64,000 nt of DNA from Sphingobacteriales bacterium TSM_CSS (GCA_002212985.1 NBMY01000147.1:1-64000), one strand, 5' to 3'. Positions 34,005 to 43,536 are shown, numbered from the stretch's first letter. Notes: a model not told the origin generated them from the letters alone. Program-made: numbers and translations.

Positions 34005-34748
34005 TTATTGCTTGTAGCCGGTAAGGCGCATGGTAACAATAAAACCCCGCTGGGCACGCTGCGGCCAGGGCAAAGGGCTGGTAATATCATTGCTGCCCAA
34101 TTGCAGTATCCAGCGTTCTTTTTCTATCATACCCACATTTTTGGCATATACCTCGCGACTGTAAATTTTGGTTACCAAATCTTCATAATCGCTTTGCAAA
34201 ACTGTGGCGGTTTGGGCAAAACTAAAACTGTTTACCGTTTTTGGGGTTCCTGTTTGCTGGTATTGGTATTGCCAGCCGGCATAATTGGTGGTATTATCCT
34301 GATTGGTGTTAATATGGGAGTTGCCATACCATTTTACCCCGTCTGTTACCGGAAAAACCATATTTAAAAACCGAAGTTCGCCCTCCATGCGCTCTGCCTG
34401 CTGACTGTCTTTTACGGCATACCAAACCGTTGGTATGATGTTTTCCCATGCAATGGTATCGCTGTAGCGGGTGTAGCGTTCAATGGTTATGGCCTGTCGC
34501 CCTTCGTTATCGGTAAACGGGGTAGAAAAAAGTTCTTTCACCTCGGCATGAACCGTATCCACACCGCCGGTTAAAAAAGTGCTGTACAGCACCGAATCTA
34601 CCTCATAGGTTATCCAATAACCCGAATCGATCGGAAAATACGCATACCCGTAGTCGAGGTTCAGTTCTTCGGTTTCAGATGAGCAGCCACTCCAAATGGA
34701 GAAACCGGCAAACAATGCTGCAAGGAGCAGTACAAAGGATATACGCAT
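34005..34748 (-). CDS. Putative lipoprotein of unknown function
   Basis: 247 residues from ATG 34748, where a clean lipoprotein signal begins (MRISFVLLLAALFAGFSIWSGCSS, lipid Cys about residue 22). An upstream extension to 34943 would run into mnmA and lacks sense, so the shorter start is chosen. The mature part is strand-rich (YAYFPIDSGYWITYEVDSV; RYSDTIAWENIIPTVWYAVK; GVKWYGNSHINTN) and may form a single beta domain. No known family recognised. Confidence 0.6.
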   Translation of the reverse strand: MRISFVLLLAALFAGFSIWSGCSSETEELNLDYGYAYFPIDSGYWITYEVDSVLYSTFLTGGVDTVHAEVKELFSTPFTDNEGRQAITIERYTRYSDTIAWENIIPTVWYAVKDSQQAERMEGELRFLNMVFPVTDGVKWYGNSHINTNQDNTTNYAGWQYQYQQTGTPKTVNSFSFAQTATVLQSDYEDLVTKIYSREVYAKNVGMIEKERWILQLGSNDITSPLPWPQRAQRGFIVTMRLTGYKQ

Positions 34749-34902
34749 ACAATTAAACTTCTTCACAAAAAACGGTTTGGTAGTAAAATGGCAACAATGC
34801 CTTGTGTGTATGGTTAAGTAGTCTGGTTTGGTTAAAAAATAGTTGCATGGCAGGGCATTAATCTGGGGGTGCAACAGCCGGTAAGTTGCAAACAGGAGAG
34901 TG

Positions 34903-36006
34903 CTAAGCCGTTTCGAAACCGGTTTCAATATGTCCGCCACCAATTACATCGTTCCCGTCGTAAAATACGGCCGATTGTCCCGGAGCAATGGCATCTACCC
35001 TTTCATGAAACTGTACGTGCATTTTACCATTTTCCTGTTTAATATAAGCAGGTGCGCCGGCATGGTGCGCCCTTATTTTGGTCATGGTTTCCATACCGTT
35101 AAAGGCATCGGGATATTTTACCATGTTAATATTCTTCACCACCATACCATTGCTTTTCACGTCTTCTTCTTCGCCCAGCACCACGGTATTGGTTTCGGGA
35201 ATAATTTTTACCACATACATGGGTTTTCCAAGCGCAATGCCCAACCCTTTTCGCTGCCCGATGGTAAAAAACGGATAGCCGTCGTGTTGGCCAAGCACCT
35301 GTCCGGTAACCGATACAAATACGCCGTTGCGCAGCCGTTCTTCCAGCCCGTCAATTTTGCGTTTCAGAAAACCCCGATAATCGTTATCGGGTATAAAGCA
35401 AATTTCATAACTTTCCGATTTTTGCGCCAGTTCTTTGTATCCCCATTCTTCGGCCATTTTCCTTATTTCTGGTTTTCGGAAGCCGCCCACCGGAAACATG
35501 GTACGCGCCAGGTTTTGCTGGTTTAAACCCCACAATACATACGATTGGTCTTTAAGTTCGTCAATCCCTTTTGAAATAATGTACCGACTGTTCTCAAAGC
35601 GTTTTTGGGCATAGTGTCCGGTAGCAATAAACTCGCAGTTCAGAGCATCGGCACGTCGCAGCAGGGCAGCCCATTTTATGTGGGTGTTGCATAAAATACA
35701 GGGGTTTGGCGTTCGTCCTGCCAAGTATTCCTCTACAAAGTTATCAATAACCCAATCGCCAAATTCATCGCGAATATCAACAATAAAATGGTGAAACCCG
35801 AAATCTACGGCCACCGCCCGCGCATCATTAATAGAGTCGAGGCTGCAGCAACCCGTTTCTTTTTTTGAGCCGCCCGATGTAGCATAATCCCATGTTTTCA
35901 TGGTAATGCCTACCACTTCGTAACCTTGTTCGTGCAGCATGGCAGCGGTAACGGTACTGTCTATACCGCCGCTCATAGCCACCAAAACTCTTCCGTGTTT
36001 GCTCAT
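34903..36006 (-). CDS. mnmA: tRNA-specific 2-thiouridylase MnmA
   Basis: 367 residues, normal length. It thiolates U34 of Lys, Glu and Gln tRNAs using ATP and a sulfur carrier. The PP-loop AMSGGIDSTVTAAML (residues 8-22) binds ATP. PNPCILCNTHIKW holds the first catalytic Cys, and a later ESYEICFIPDNDY the second. GYPFFTIGQRKGLGIA and the C-terminal PGQSAVFYDG are typical of the family. Cytosolic; probably its own transcript. Confidence 0.96.
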   Translation of the reverse strand: MSKHGRVLVAMSGGIDSTVTAAMLHEQGYEVVGITMKTWDYATSGGSKKETGCCSLDSINDARAVAVDFGFHHFIVDIRDEFGDWVIDNFVEEYLAGRTPNPCILCNTHIKWAALLRRADALNCEFIATGHYAQKRFENSRYIISKGIDELKDQSYVLWGLNQQNLARTMFPVGGFRKPEIRKMAEEWGYKELAQKSESYEICFIPDNDYRGFLKRKIDGLEERLRNGVFVSVTGQVLGQHDGYPFFTIGQRKGLGIALGKPMYVVKIIPETNTVVLGEEEDVKSNGMVVKNINMVKYPDAFNGMETMTKIRAHHAGAPAYIKQENGKMHVQFHERVDAIAPGQSAVFYDGNDVIGGGHIETGFETA

Positions 36007-36103
36007 GTTTACCTCTTTACAACCTAAACCCGTTTACAGGTTAAGATAGTTCACAAAACTACAAAACTGTTTTACAAAAGTTCATGGCAGATGCAGGAAT
36101 TTG

Positions 36104-37045
36104 CTATTTTGAGGCATCGGGGCTGTTTGCCTCCTTTAGTATTTGGGCAGCCATATCGGGGTAATCGGTTATGATGCCATTCACTCCCAGCCTTATCAGG
36201 CGGCGCATGGTTGCTGCATCGTTAACTGTCCAGACAACTAATTTCATTCCCTGTGCATGTGCTTTGCGCAACATGCGGCGGCTAACCAGCCGGTGATTGG
36301 GTGAGTAATATTGGGGCACAAAACCCAATAGTTTAAGGTTATGCTCCATGCTGCGGGCATTGCCTATAAGGTATGACAAAGGTAAGTCGGGTACGGCAGT
36401 TTTTAAAGCCTTCAAAATGCGCACATCAAAAGATTGCACTATAACGCGGTTTTGTGCGTGCAGCAGTTGTATAACATCATACACCAACTGCACAAATTCG
36501 GGTGGCGGGGGTTGGTAAATACCATCGCCGGCGGCTTCGTTTTCGGTTTTCAGCTCAATATCATATACCGGCAAGGGCAGGTTATGAGTTTGGGCATACG
36601 CATCGGCGGCGGCAATTACCTCTTTCAGCAGGGGCTTATAAGCGGGCTGTGGTTGCTGCCGGGCAAAACCGGGGTGGCCGCGTTTGCCGCAATCAAACTG
36701 TTTTACCAAATCATAGGGCATTTGGTAAATAATGTGGCTGCCGGCCGTTGCCGTTGTTACGGGGTTGCCATCAGGCAGGCTGCAAATAGCGGGGTTAAAC
36801 CACGGTTCGTGCGATACCACCACTTGTTTATCGGCCGAAATAACCACATCTAACTCCAGTGTATAAATGCCCAGTTCAAGAGATTTGAGAAATGCCGGAA
36901 GGGTGTTTTCGGGAAGCAGCCCCCGCGCGCCCCGGTGCCCCTGAAAGGTGAACCCCGAAGGCAGTTGCAAAGCAGCGGGTGTTTGCCCCATAAGCGTAAA
37001 TGCCGATAAAAAACCGGCAATGGCAGTTTGAAACGGGATTTTCAT
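36104..37045 (-). CDS. Glycerophosphodiester phosphodiesterase, exported
   Basis: 313 residues from ATG 37045 (signal peptide KIPFQTAIAGFLSAFTLMGQ); the frame continues to 37120, but the extra 25 residues are not needed. The TIM-barrel GDPD domain has GHRGARGLLPENTLPAF (metal His and Glu, general base), ELDVVISADKQVVVSHEP (metal Glu/Asp and acid His), and KLVVWTVND with the C-terminal NGIITDYPD. It hydrolyses glycerophosphodiesters to glycerol 3-phosphate and an alcohol in the periplasm. Catalytic residues appear intact. Confidence 0.9.
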   Translation of the reverse strand: MKIPFQTAIAGFLSAFTLMGQTPAALQLPSGFTFQGHRGARGLLPENTLPAFLKSLELGIYTLELDVVISADKQVVVSHEPWFNPAICSLPDGNPVTTATAGSHIIYQMPYDLVKQFDCGKRGHPGFARQQPQPAYKPLLKEVIAAADAYAQTHNLPLPVYDIELKTENEAAGDGIYQPPPPEFVQLVYDVIQLLHAQNRVIVQSFDVRILKALKTAVPDLPLSYLIGNARSMEHNLKLLGFVPQYYSPNHRLVSRRMLRKAHAQGMKLVVWTVNDAATMRRLIRLGVNGIITDYPDMAAQILKEANSPDASK

Positions 37046-37206
37046 AAAAAAATGCTTTTTTTTCTGCAATTTAACGCCAAACGGGTTATGAGCGCAATAT
37101 TGCAACAAACTTTTTATCAAATAGTTACAAGTTATGTTTTTTTAAAAACCCAATACTACCCGCCATATTACGGGCAGGCGTGCGGTTAAAATTCAAACTT
37201 GTTTGC

Positions 37207-37214
37207 TACCTTTG
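37207..37214 (+). promoter_or_regulatory. -7 element for the M23 peptidase gene
   Basis: TACCTTTG, followed by TTATG. It lies downstream of a TTG at 37199 that would otherwise open the frame, so translation must begin later, at ATG 37259. Confidence 0.45.
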
Positions 37215-37258
37215 TTATGTTGAACACCGTATTAAGCCATGGATACAGTATAACGTTC

Positions 37259-38230
37259 ATGAAAAAGGTAAAATATTACTACAATACCTCCAGCCTGCGC
37301 TACGAAAAAGTAGAGGAAACCTGGAAAAGCTGGCTGTTGAGGGCTTTCGGGTTTTTATGTGCTACTATGGTATTTGGGTTTGTGATAGTGGTTATTGCCT
37401 TTAAATTTCTTGATTCGCCAAAAGAAAAAGCGCTCAAACGCGAAATTGCCCAATTAGAGTTGCTTTTTGAGCAAATGAACAACAAAGCCATGTTGTACGA
37501 AAAAGTGCTTGGCAGCCTGCAAGATAGAGATAAAAACATTTACCGCAGCATTTTTGAAGCCGAACCTTTACCAGATAACCTGCGAAAGGCAGGTGTGGGC
37601 GGCGCCAACCGGTACAAAGACTTGGAAAACCTCTCCAACAGCAAACTGATTACCGAAACCGCTCAACGCATTGACCAGGTTGGCCGTGAGTTGTACGTGC
37701 AGTCAAAATCATACGATGAGATTATAGACCTGCTTCACCGCAAAGAAGAAATGCTCATGAGCATACCGGCCATACAACCTATTTCAAACAAAGATTTGCG
37801 CCATATTGCATCGGGGTTTGGCAGCCGCATTCACCCTATTTACAAAACCCGCCGAATGCATACCGGACTCGATTTTTCGGCTCCTACCGGCAGCGATGTA
37901 TATGCTACCGGCAAAGGACGGGTGGTAAAGGTAGAAAAATTGGGGCGCGGCTACGGTTTGCACGTTATTATTAACCACGGCTACAGCTACCAAACCTTAT
38001 ATGCACACCTCAGCAGCACAAAGGTAAAGGTGGGGCAATGGGTAAACCGCGGCGATATTATTGGCAAAGTGGGCAGCAGCGGCACTTCTACGGCGCCTCA
38101 CCTGCACTACGAGGTAATTAAGAATGGCACAAAAATAAACCCGGTTAACTTCTTCTTTAACGATGTTTCGCCTGCAGAGTATGAGCAAATTGTAGAACTT
38201 GCTTCAAGGCACAGCCAATCATTTGATTAA
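37259..38230 (+). CDS. M23 family (LytM-like) metallopeptidase
   Basis: 323 residues. The basic N-terminus and one transmembrane helix (about 25-48, GFLCATMVFGFVIVVIAFKF) anchor it in the inner membrane. A coiled-coil stretch (KRE IAQLELLFEQMNN, 55-80) follows, then the peptidase domain near 175-300. HTGLDFSAP supplies the zinc His and Asp, and HLHYEV the H-x-H pair, so zinc ligands are complete and the enzyme may cut peptidoglycan cross-links. Coiled coil plus LytM is the layout seen in cell-wall remodelling or activator proteins. A weak AT stem (AGTTTTTA/TAAAAACT, 38236-38257) follows the gene. Confidence 0.9.
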   Translation: MKKVKYYYNTSSLRYEKVEETWKSWLLRAFGFLCATMVFGFVIVVIAFKFLDSPKEKALKREIAQLELLFEQMNNKAMLYEKVLGSLQDRDKNIYRSIFEAEPLPDNLRKAGVGGANRYKDLENLSNSKLITETAQRIDQVGRELYVQSKSYDEIIDLLHRKEEMLMSIPAIQPISNKDLRHIASGFGSRIHPIYKTRRMHTGLDFSAPTGSDVYATGKGRVVKVEKLGRGYGLHVIINHGYSYQTLYAHLSSTKVKVGQWVNRGDIIGKVGSSGTSTAPHLHYEVIKNGTKINPVNFFFNDVSPAEYEQIVELASRHSQSFD

Positions 38231-38299
38231 TTTCCAGTTTTTAAAAGACTAAAAACTATGCGGTTGTACAAACAATTGCATTGATGACTTGAATCTTGC

Positions 38300-38935
38300 T
38301 TATTTAAGTTGCAGTTCTCGGCCAAGAATGCGCATGGGGTTTCCAATAACCGATGTGTGCGGCGGCACCTGACCGGTTACCACCGTTCCGATGCCTGTTT
38401 GTGCCTGTTCTCCTATGGTAACCCCGTTGGTTATTACCGTTCCGGCGCCAATAAAGGTTTGTGCGCCAATATTTACATATCCGCAAACAATTACCCCCGG
38501 CGACAAAAAACAGCAATTGCCCACATTTGTATTGTGCGAAACCACTACGGAGTTGTTGAGCAAAACGCCGTTGCCAATGCTTACCATGCGGTCTATATTG
38601 CACATGGGGTACAGATAGGTGGCATAGCCAATTTGTGCAGTTGGGGCAATATGGCAAGATGGGTGAATAAATGCAGGTAAACTGCGCCCCAACTGTTGAA
38701 GATTGGTAAGTATTTGCAATTTGAGCGCCATGCGCCGGTAGCCCAAGCCAATAAAAAAATGGTATTCCTTAAACTGCTCATCGGTATATTGGTTAAAAGG
38801 CCGTGCGTTGGGAATTCCGCGTTCGTACAAAACATCGTCAAACACAATTTTTACCGCCGGCTGGTAGCTGTGTTGTATAAACTCCCAAAGTTGTTCGCCC
38901 AGTTCGCCAAAACCTACAAAAGCTATTTTATTCAT
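38300..38935 (-). CDS. NeuD/PglD-like sugar O/N-acyltransferase
   Basis: 211 residues. An N-terminal Rossmann-like domain (KIAFVGFGELGEQLWEFI) precedes a left-handed beta-helix of hexapeptide repeats (HIAPTAQIGYATYLYPMCNI through GVTIGEQAQTGIGTVVTG), ending with SVIGNPMRIL. Family members transfer an acetyl group to sialic-acid-like or bacillosamine-type sugars for surface glycans. ATG 38935 is used; the TTG six bases upstream is unlikely. Divergent from the MerR gene; other glycan genes lie ~8 kb away, so a pathway is not assigned. Confidence 0.83.
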   Translation of the reverse strand: MNKIAFVGFGELGEQLWEFIQHSYQPAVKIVFDDVLYERGIPNARPFNQYTDEQFKEYHFFIGLGYRRMALKLQILTNLQQLGRSLPAFIHPSCHIAPTAQIGYATYLYPMCNIDRMVSIGNGVLLNNSVVVSHNTNVGNCCFLSPGVIVCGYVNIGAQTFIGAGTVITNGVTIGEQAQTGIGTVVTGQVPPHTSVIGNPMRILGRELQLK

Positions 38936-38963
38936 AGGCAAATCAATTATTTAACACTTACTT

Positions 38964-38995
38964 TTTGTTTGTACTGTTTTTTGGTGTTATATTTG
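38964..38995 (+). promoter_or_regulatory. Promoter of the MerR-like gene
   Basis: TTTG (38964-38967), a 20-base spacer and TATATTTG (38988-38995), with ~22 bases left before ATG 39022. A second TTTG at 38968-38971 gives a 16-base spacer. Confidence 0.6.
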
Positions 38996-39021
38996 TAGGG
39001 TTGCTATAAGCCTGTTTTATT

Positions 39022-39387
39022 ATGGAAGAAAAAGACAAAGGAACAAAACGCTATTACACCATTGGCGAGGTGGCACAGATGTTGCAAGTAAACGCATCAT
39101 TGCTTCGATATTGGGAAACCGAATTCAGCATACTGAAACCCGGTAAAAACCGCAAAGGCAACCGCCAGTTTACGGAACAAGATATTGACAATTTACGGTT
39201 AATATACCATTTGGTGAAAAAAAGCGGCTATACACTTGAGGGAGCAAAAAAGCGCATTAAAGAAATGAAAGCAGAAAACGGTAAACAGGCCGAACTTACA
39301 CGCTCCCTCCAACACATAAAAAATGCCCTTCAAAATCTGCTCACCGCCTTAGACGAGTTGCCCGACACCTCGGAAAACCATGTTTAA
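39022..39387 (+). CDS. MerR-family transcriptional regulator
   Basis: 121 residues. A winged helix-turn-helix (YYTIGEVAQMLQVNASLLRYWETEF, then KNRKGNRQFTEQDIDNLRLI) is followed by a coiled-coil dimerisation helix (EGAKKRIKEMKAENGKQ). It has no C-terminal Cys cluster or drug-binding domain, so the effector, if any, is not known. This short MerR type without ligand domain is very common in Bacteroidota. Its target may be its own promoter or the divergent acyltransferase gene, but that is inference. Confidence 0.9.
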   Translation: MEEKDKGTKRYYTIGEVAQMLQVNASLLRYWETEFSILKPGKNRKGNRQFTEQDIDNLRLIYHLVKKSGYTLEGAKKRIKEMKAENGKQAELTRSLQHIKNALQNLLTALDELPDTSENHV

Positions 39388-39406
39388 CCCCAACAAGGTG
39401 CAACCG

Positions 39407-40255
39407 CTACCCAAGTTCCCTGAGGGCAAATGTTTGGCTTACCTCTATCCCACCCCGCTCTGTTGTTTGTACGCGGGCGCACTCTACGCTGCGGTCGTGT
39501 TCAAAAAACAAAATATGGTTTTGGTCTGCCGCTTTATATAAAAAATCTTTCTTCTCCTGCAAGGTTTGCAGCGGTCGAACATCGTAAGCCATAACATAAG
39601 GCAGTTTCACATGCCCCGATGATGCAATGAGGTCGGCCATATACACCAGCGTTTGGTTACCATAGCAAGCAATATGCGGAATCATCATGGCTTCGGTATG
39701 TCCATATACAAAGCGCACGTAGAGTTCATCGGGCAATAACCATTGGTTATCCTCTATCCATTGTATTCGGTTCTGCTCCAGCAGGGGCACAAAATTTTCT
39801 TTCAGGAAAGAGGCTTTTTCCCGCTCATTGGGTTGCGTTGCCCAAAGCCAATGGGCTTTATTACTCCAGTAAACGGCATTGGGAAATGTTGGCACCAGAT
39901 CTCCGTGGGCGGTTTTGCTCACAGCGCCGCCTACATGGTCGAAATGCAGGTGGGTAATAAGCACATCGGTAACATCGGAAACCGAAAAACCGGCTTTCGC
40001 AAGTGATTGTTGCAGGGTTACCTCGCCATGCGGCTGGTAATAACTGAAAAACTTATCCGATTGTTTGTTGCCAATGCCTGTATCTATGAGTACCAGCCTG
40101 TTGGCAGTTTCCAGCAACAGGCAGCGCATTGCCCAGGTGCAAAGGTTGTTGTCATCGGGCGGGTTTATGTGTTGCCAAATGGTTTTCGGAACCACGCCAA
40201 ACATAGCGCCTCCGTCAAGTTTCAAAAAGCCGGTGTTTATGGTATGCAAACGCAT
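39407..40255 (-). CDS. MBL-fold metallohydrolase
   Basis: 282 residues of the metallo-beta-lactamase superfamily. LITHLHFDHVGGA gives the H-x-H-x-D-H dizinc motif, with preceding DTGIGN and later VYGHTEAMMIPHIA and FEHDRSVE supplying further ligands. The closest subgroup by layout is the AHL-lactonase-like/hydroxyacylglutathione-hydrolase-like set, but the substrate cannot be read from sequence. No signal peptide. Stop 19 bases from the MerR stop (convergent); the reductase gene lies upstream on the same strand, 93 bases away. Confidence 0.85.
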   Translation of the reverse strand: MRLHTINTGFLKLDGGAMFGVVPKTIWQHINPPDDNNLCTWAMRCLLLETANRLVLIDTGIGNKQSDKFFSYYQPHGEVTLQQSLAKAGFSVSDVTDVLITHLHFDHVGGAVSKTAHGDLVPTFPNAVYWSNKAHWLWATQPNEREKASFLKENFVPLLEQNRIQWIEDNQWLLPDELYVRFVYGHTEAMMIPHIACYGNQTLVYMADLIASSGHVKLPYVMAYDVRPLQTLQEKKDFLYKAADQNHILFFEHDRSVECARVQTTERGGIEVSQTFALRELG

Positions 40256-40348
40256 GCAGGGTGTTGTTGTTTTAAAGTGTTCATTTGTTGATTTACCAAG
40301 TCAGGGTTTACTTTTGCAATAAATTTTGGGCAACTGTGTTATTTCCTG

Positions 40349-40966
40349 CTACCGCTTCAGCAATTTAAAGGCAATGTTGCGCCCTTGTCGTTGCATAATA
40401 GCCAAATTAATCCAAAAAAGGGCAAAGTCTTCCAATAATTGTACTTTATCATCGCCTCCAATATCATAGCAGGTTGCAAATTTGGCATCATTGGCTAAGT
40501 TTATGGCTATATCTTTACCCCTTTGGCTACTGCCTGCCACAAACATATCAATGGCAGTATTGCCATATACCGGGTTAGCCATGTTTTCCCAACCGGTAGA
40601 GTTAAAACATTTTACCAGATGCCGGCATCGGGTTAAGGCTTTTAAGGCCTCAAATGTATTGGAGTAGGGTTCGGGTTTGCGCCCTACCGAGTTCATGGCG
40701 TCAATAATTACCTTGTCTGCAACATAGCCCAAATTCTTTGCCACATCAAATACCGCCTGGCCTGGTACCGCAATTAATATAACTTCTGCTTCCTGCGCAG
40801 CTTCGTATATGGGTTTGGCAACTACTTTTTCGCTTGCGTTCAGCAATTGCTGAACACTGTCTGATTCAATATCGCGTACTCCAAGCAAAATCTCATGTCC
40901 GGCAGATAGCCATGCTTTAGCCAACGTTCCGCCAATGTTCCCTGTGCCGATAATTGCAATTTTCAT
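40349..40966 (-). CDS. NADPH-dependent F420 reductase-like protein
   Basis: 205 residues with one Rossmann domain: KIAIIGTGNIGGTLAKAWLSAGHEI contains the G-x-G-x-x-G dinucleotide motif, and VILIAVPGQAV lines the second strand. The family name comes from F420 reductases, but Bacteroidota do not normally make F420, so the real substrate is probably something else and the fold assignment is firmer than the reaction. Cytosolic. Confidence 0.82.
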   Translation of the reverse strand: MKIAIIGTGNIGGTLAKAWLSAGHEILLGVRDIESDSVQQLLNASEKVVAKPIYEAAQEAEVILIAVPGQAVFDVAKNLGYVADKVIIDAMNSVGRKPEPYSNTFEALKALTRCRHLVKCFNSTGWENMANPVYGNTAIDMFVAGSSQRGKDIAINLANDAKFATCYDIGGDDKVQLLEDFALFWINLAIMQRQGRNIAFKLLKR

Positions 40967-41233
40967 GTTTTACTTTTTTATGACAATTTATCAAAGTATA
41001 TAATTAACAATGCGTAAAATACTGAAAAAAAGTGATTTAAATAGTTGCCTTATTTCTTTTACAGCTTTTTTTGTTTGCCGGGCTTGCCCATACCAGCGGT
41101 TTGCGGCAAGGGTTAAAAGCTTGCCTATTTTATTGGCTCGGTATTTGTGCCACTAAGCCAGTATTTATACAAAACCTGTTTCCTGTTTGCAACCAATTAA
41201 TTCCACTTTCAACACTAATTAAAGCCCTCTGTT

Positions 41234-43111
41234 ATGAAACGTGCTACACTCTTTGCAATTACTTGTTCTCTGCTGCTTTTTTCCCTACCGCTTTTTGCAC
41301 AAGCGCCGCAGGTTGTTAATACCAGCATTGCCAGCATTACCAACGGCGATTTGTCTTACTTTACCGATGCCGTATTTACTCCCGACGCAAAATGGGTTAT
41401 TGCAGCAGCAAGCGACAATAATATTTGTGTGTACAATAACAGCGGCCAACTGCAAACAGTTTTTCCGGCGCATAATAAACCTATCAGAAAAATAGCCTTA
41501 ACCAATGATGGCAATCTGCTCACGGTTTCGGAAGATAAAAGTATAAAATTATGGACACCTGCAGGCAATTTATTGAACACTGTTAATGCGCATGGTAAAG
41601 CCATTAATTCTATTACTGTGTCACATAACGGAAAATACTGGGTAACCACCTCCGATGATAAAACAGCCAAAATCTGGAACTGTAATGGTGTTTTAGTTCA
41701 AACGCTTAAAGACCATGATGATGTAGTAAATGCAGCCGCTTTTTCGCCCGATGACAACTTTATTCTTACCGCTTCCAAAGACAATACGCTTAAAGTTTGG
41801 ACCATTAACGGCGAAATGTTGCGCACCTTCGTTAAATTTAACGCCAGTATTCAGTCGGTTCAATATTCTTCCGATGGCAGGCAAATTTTGGTTTCTGCCG
41901 GAAATTTTGCCTACCTGCTTTCTCAATCGGGCAAACAATTGTCGGTATTTTCGGGGCACGAAAAATTGGTAAACAGTGCAGTTTTTTCGCCCGATTGCAA
42001 TTTTGTGCTTACCGCATCAGACGATAACACCATAAAACTTTGGAATCTCAACGGAACCCTTGTATGTACATACATGGGGCATAAAGGCGGCGTAAATGGC
42101 GCTGTTTTTTCTGCAACAGGGCAATATATATTGAGCAATTCCTTAGACAACACCGCCAAAATTTGGGCAGTACAAGCCCCGGCAGATATTGCAGAAAGTG
42201 CTGCGGCACCTGCGCAAACCATTTATGCCGTTCCGGTAGGTAATCCGGGGGGTAATGCAGCTACCCGAAACAGCGCCCAACAACCGCCGACAAAAGAAAA
42301 ATACACCGAAGACACCGATAACCAATACAAAGGTCCAATCTTTTCTTCCTACGACGTATCTGCGCTCGACAAGGCAGCCAATAAACCCAAGGTTTGGGCA
42401 GTGGTGGTTGGCATTGCCGGCTACAATCATGTGCAAAGCCTTAAATTTACCAAAGACGATGCTTACCTGATGTATGCCTTCTTGAAAAGCCCTGAGGGTG
42501 GCGCACTGCCCGATGAACAAATTAGTTTGCTTATAGATGGCAATGCCACCAAAAACCAAATCCTACAGGCCTTACAAAAAACTTCCAGCAGCGCCGGACT
42601 AAACGATGCCATATTGTTTTATTTTGCAGGACATGGCATTAACACCGGTTTACTGCCTATTGATTACGATGGGTTTAACAATGTTTTGCCCTACGGCGAA
42701 ATTTACGGCTACTTCCAAAAAAGCAAAGCCAAATATAAATTATGTATTACCGATGCCTGTTATGCCGGCAATTTCAGCGAATATGCTTCTCGCAGTTCCG
42801 AAGACGTAAAAAACATGCTCGAAAAATATTACGGAGCCATTGACAATGCATCGGGCGGCACGGCAATTCTCATGTCGTCAAAAGCTCAGGAAAAATCGGT
42901 TGAGTATTACGGTTTACGCCAAGGTGTTTTCAGCCATTTTCTAATGCGAGGCTTAAAAGGCGAAGCAGATACCGACAAAGACAAACTCATTACCATTGTT
43001 GAGTTGTTTGATTTTGTTGAAACAAACGTACGCAGCTATACCGCTAATGCGCAAAGCCCTTCCTTGTTTGGCAATTTTGATGTGCGCATGCCTGTTGGCG
43101 GGGTTAGGTAA
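41234..43111 (+). CDS. Secreted WD40-propeller and caspase-like (C14) protease
   Basis: 625 residues. The signal peptide ends at LPLFAQA (about residue 24). Seven WD40-type repeats of ~40 residues (41-312), several with S-x-D-x-T-x-K-(I/L)-W endings, make one complete seven-blade propeller. A Pro/Thr/Ala-rich linker (315-385) leads to a caspase-family p20/p10-like domain (386-620). VWAVVVGIAGY opens the domain. His467 (YFAGHG) and Cys509 (TDACYAGNF) form the catalytic dyad, and SSKAQEKSVE lies in the pocket region. An active site is present. Unusually for the group it is exported. It has no type IX sorting domain. A terminator follows. Confidence 0.88.
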   Translation: MKRATLFAITCSLLLFSLPLFAQAPQVVNTSIASITNGDLSYFTDAVFTPDAKWVIAAASDNNICVYNNSGQLQTVFPAHNKPIRKIALTNDGNLLTVSEDKSIKLWTPAGNLLNTVNAHGKAINSITVSHNGKYWVTTSDDKTAKIWNCNGVLVQTLKDHDDVVNAAAFSPDDNFILTASKDNTLKVWTINGEMLRTFVKFNASIQSVQYSSDGRQILVSAGNFAYLLSQSGKQLSVFSGHEKLVNSAVFSPDCNFVLTASDDNTIKLWNLNGTLVCTYMGHKGGVNGAVFSATGQYILSNSLDNTAKIWAVQAPADIAESAAAPAQTIYAVPVGNPGGNAATRNSAQQPPTKEKYTEDTDNQYKGPIFSSYDVSALDKAANKPKVWAVVVGIAGYNHVQSLKFTKDDAYLMYAFLKSPEGGALPDEQISLLIDGNATKNQILQALQKTSSSAGLNDAILFYFAGHGINTGLLPIDYDGFNNVLPYGEIYGYFQKSKAKYKLCITDACYAGNFSEYASRSSEDVKNMLEKYYGAIDNASGGTAILMSSKAQEKSVEYYGLRQGVFSHFLMRGLKGEADTDKDKLITIVELFDFVETNVRSYTANAQSPSLFGNFDVRMPVGGVR

Positions 43112-43149
43112 TCAGGCAATATAAAATTGGAAGTAGAAGTGCAAACAAT

Positions 43150-43184
43150 AAGCAGTTACCCTTTTAAGGGGACTGCTTTTTTTG
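43150..43184 (+). terminator. Intrinsic terminator after the WD40-caspase gene
   Basis: AGCAGT (43151-43156) pairs with ACTGCT (43172-43177), with an inner CCCTT/AAGGG stem, followed by seven T. Confidence 0.88.
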
Positions 43185-43357
43185 TTTTATGACCTTACTA
43201 TTTCCAACATTTTATAGGTCAAAAGCAATTTAGTCGCTTTCTGGTAATAGCAATTGAAGTTAGATGCTTAGCCATTATTCTATTTCAGTTGATAGCTGCG
43301 GCAGGTAGTTGCAGTACGGTAACACCAACCTGAAAAACGATTAATATCAAAACCCCT

Positions 43358-43536
43358 AATATTGTTTGCAAACATCTTCCTACCATTCAACCTCTTTACG
43401 GTTATTGCCGTAGTGGTAATTTTCCCCCTATGTTGCACCTTCGGCTATGCACATTGTCTTGGAGGCTTGCCGGCAATTAAAAATGTCCGGAAAATGGTGC
43501 GTAAAGTGAGAGCGCTTACATACTTGCAAATTGTGG
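43358..43536 (+). repeat. Dispersed three-hairpin repeat, copy 3 (eroded)
   Basis: Aligns with copy 1 over the start (TTGTTTGCAAAC), the CATTCAACCTCTTTACGGTT first stem (damaged), CTATGTTGCACCTTCGGCTAT, and the end (CTTGCAAATTGTGG). It lies between the convergent caspase and mazG genes, in the same orientation as the other two. Confidence 0.72.

Noticed and set aside
38236-38257. AT-rich stem after the M23 gene as a terminator
   Set aside because: AGTTTTTA/TAAAAACT is AT-only and not followed by a T-run; too weak to call.
41234-43111. Type III CRISPR-associated caspase (Craspase-like) system
   Set aside because: No cas genes or arrays nearby, and the protein is exported by a signal peptide.
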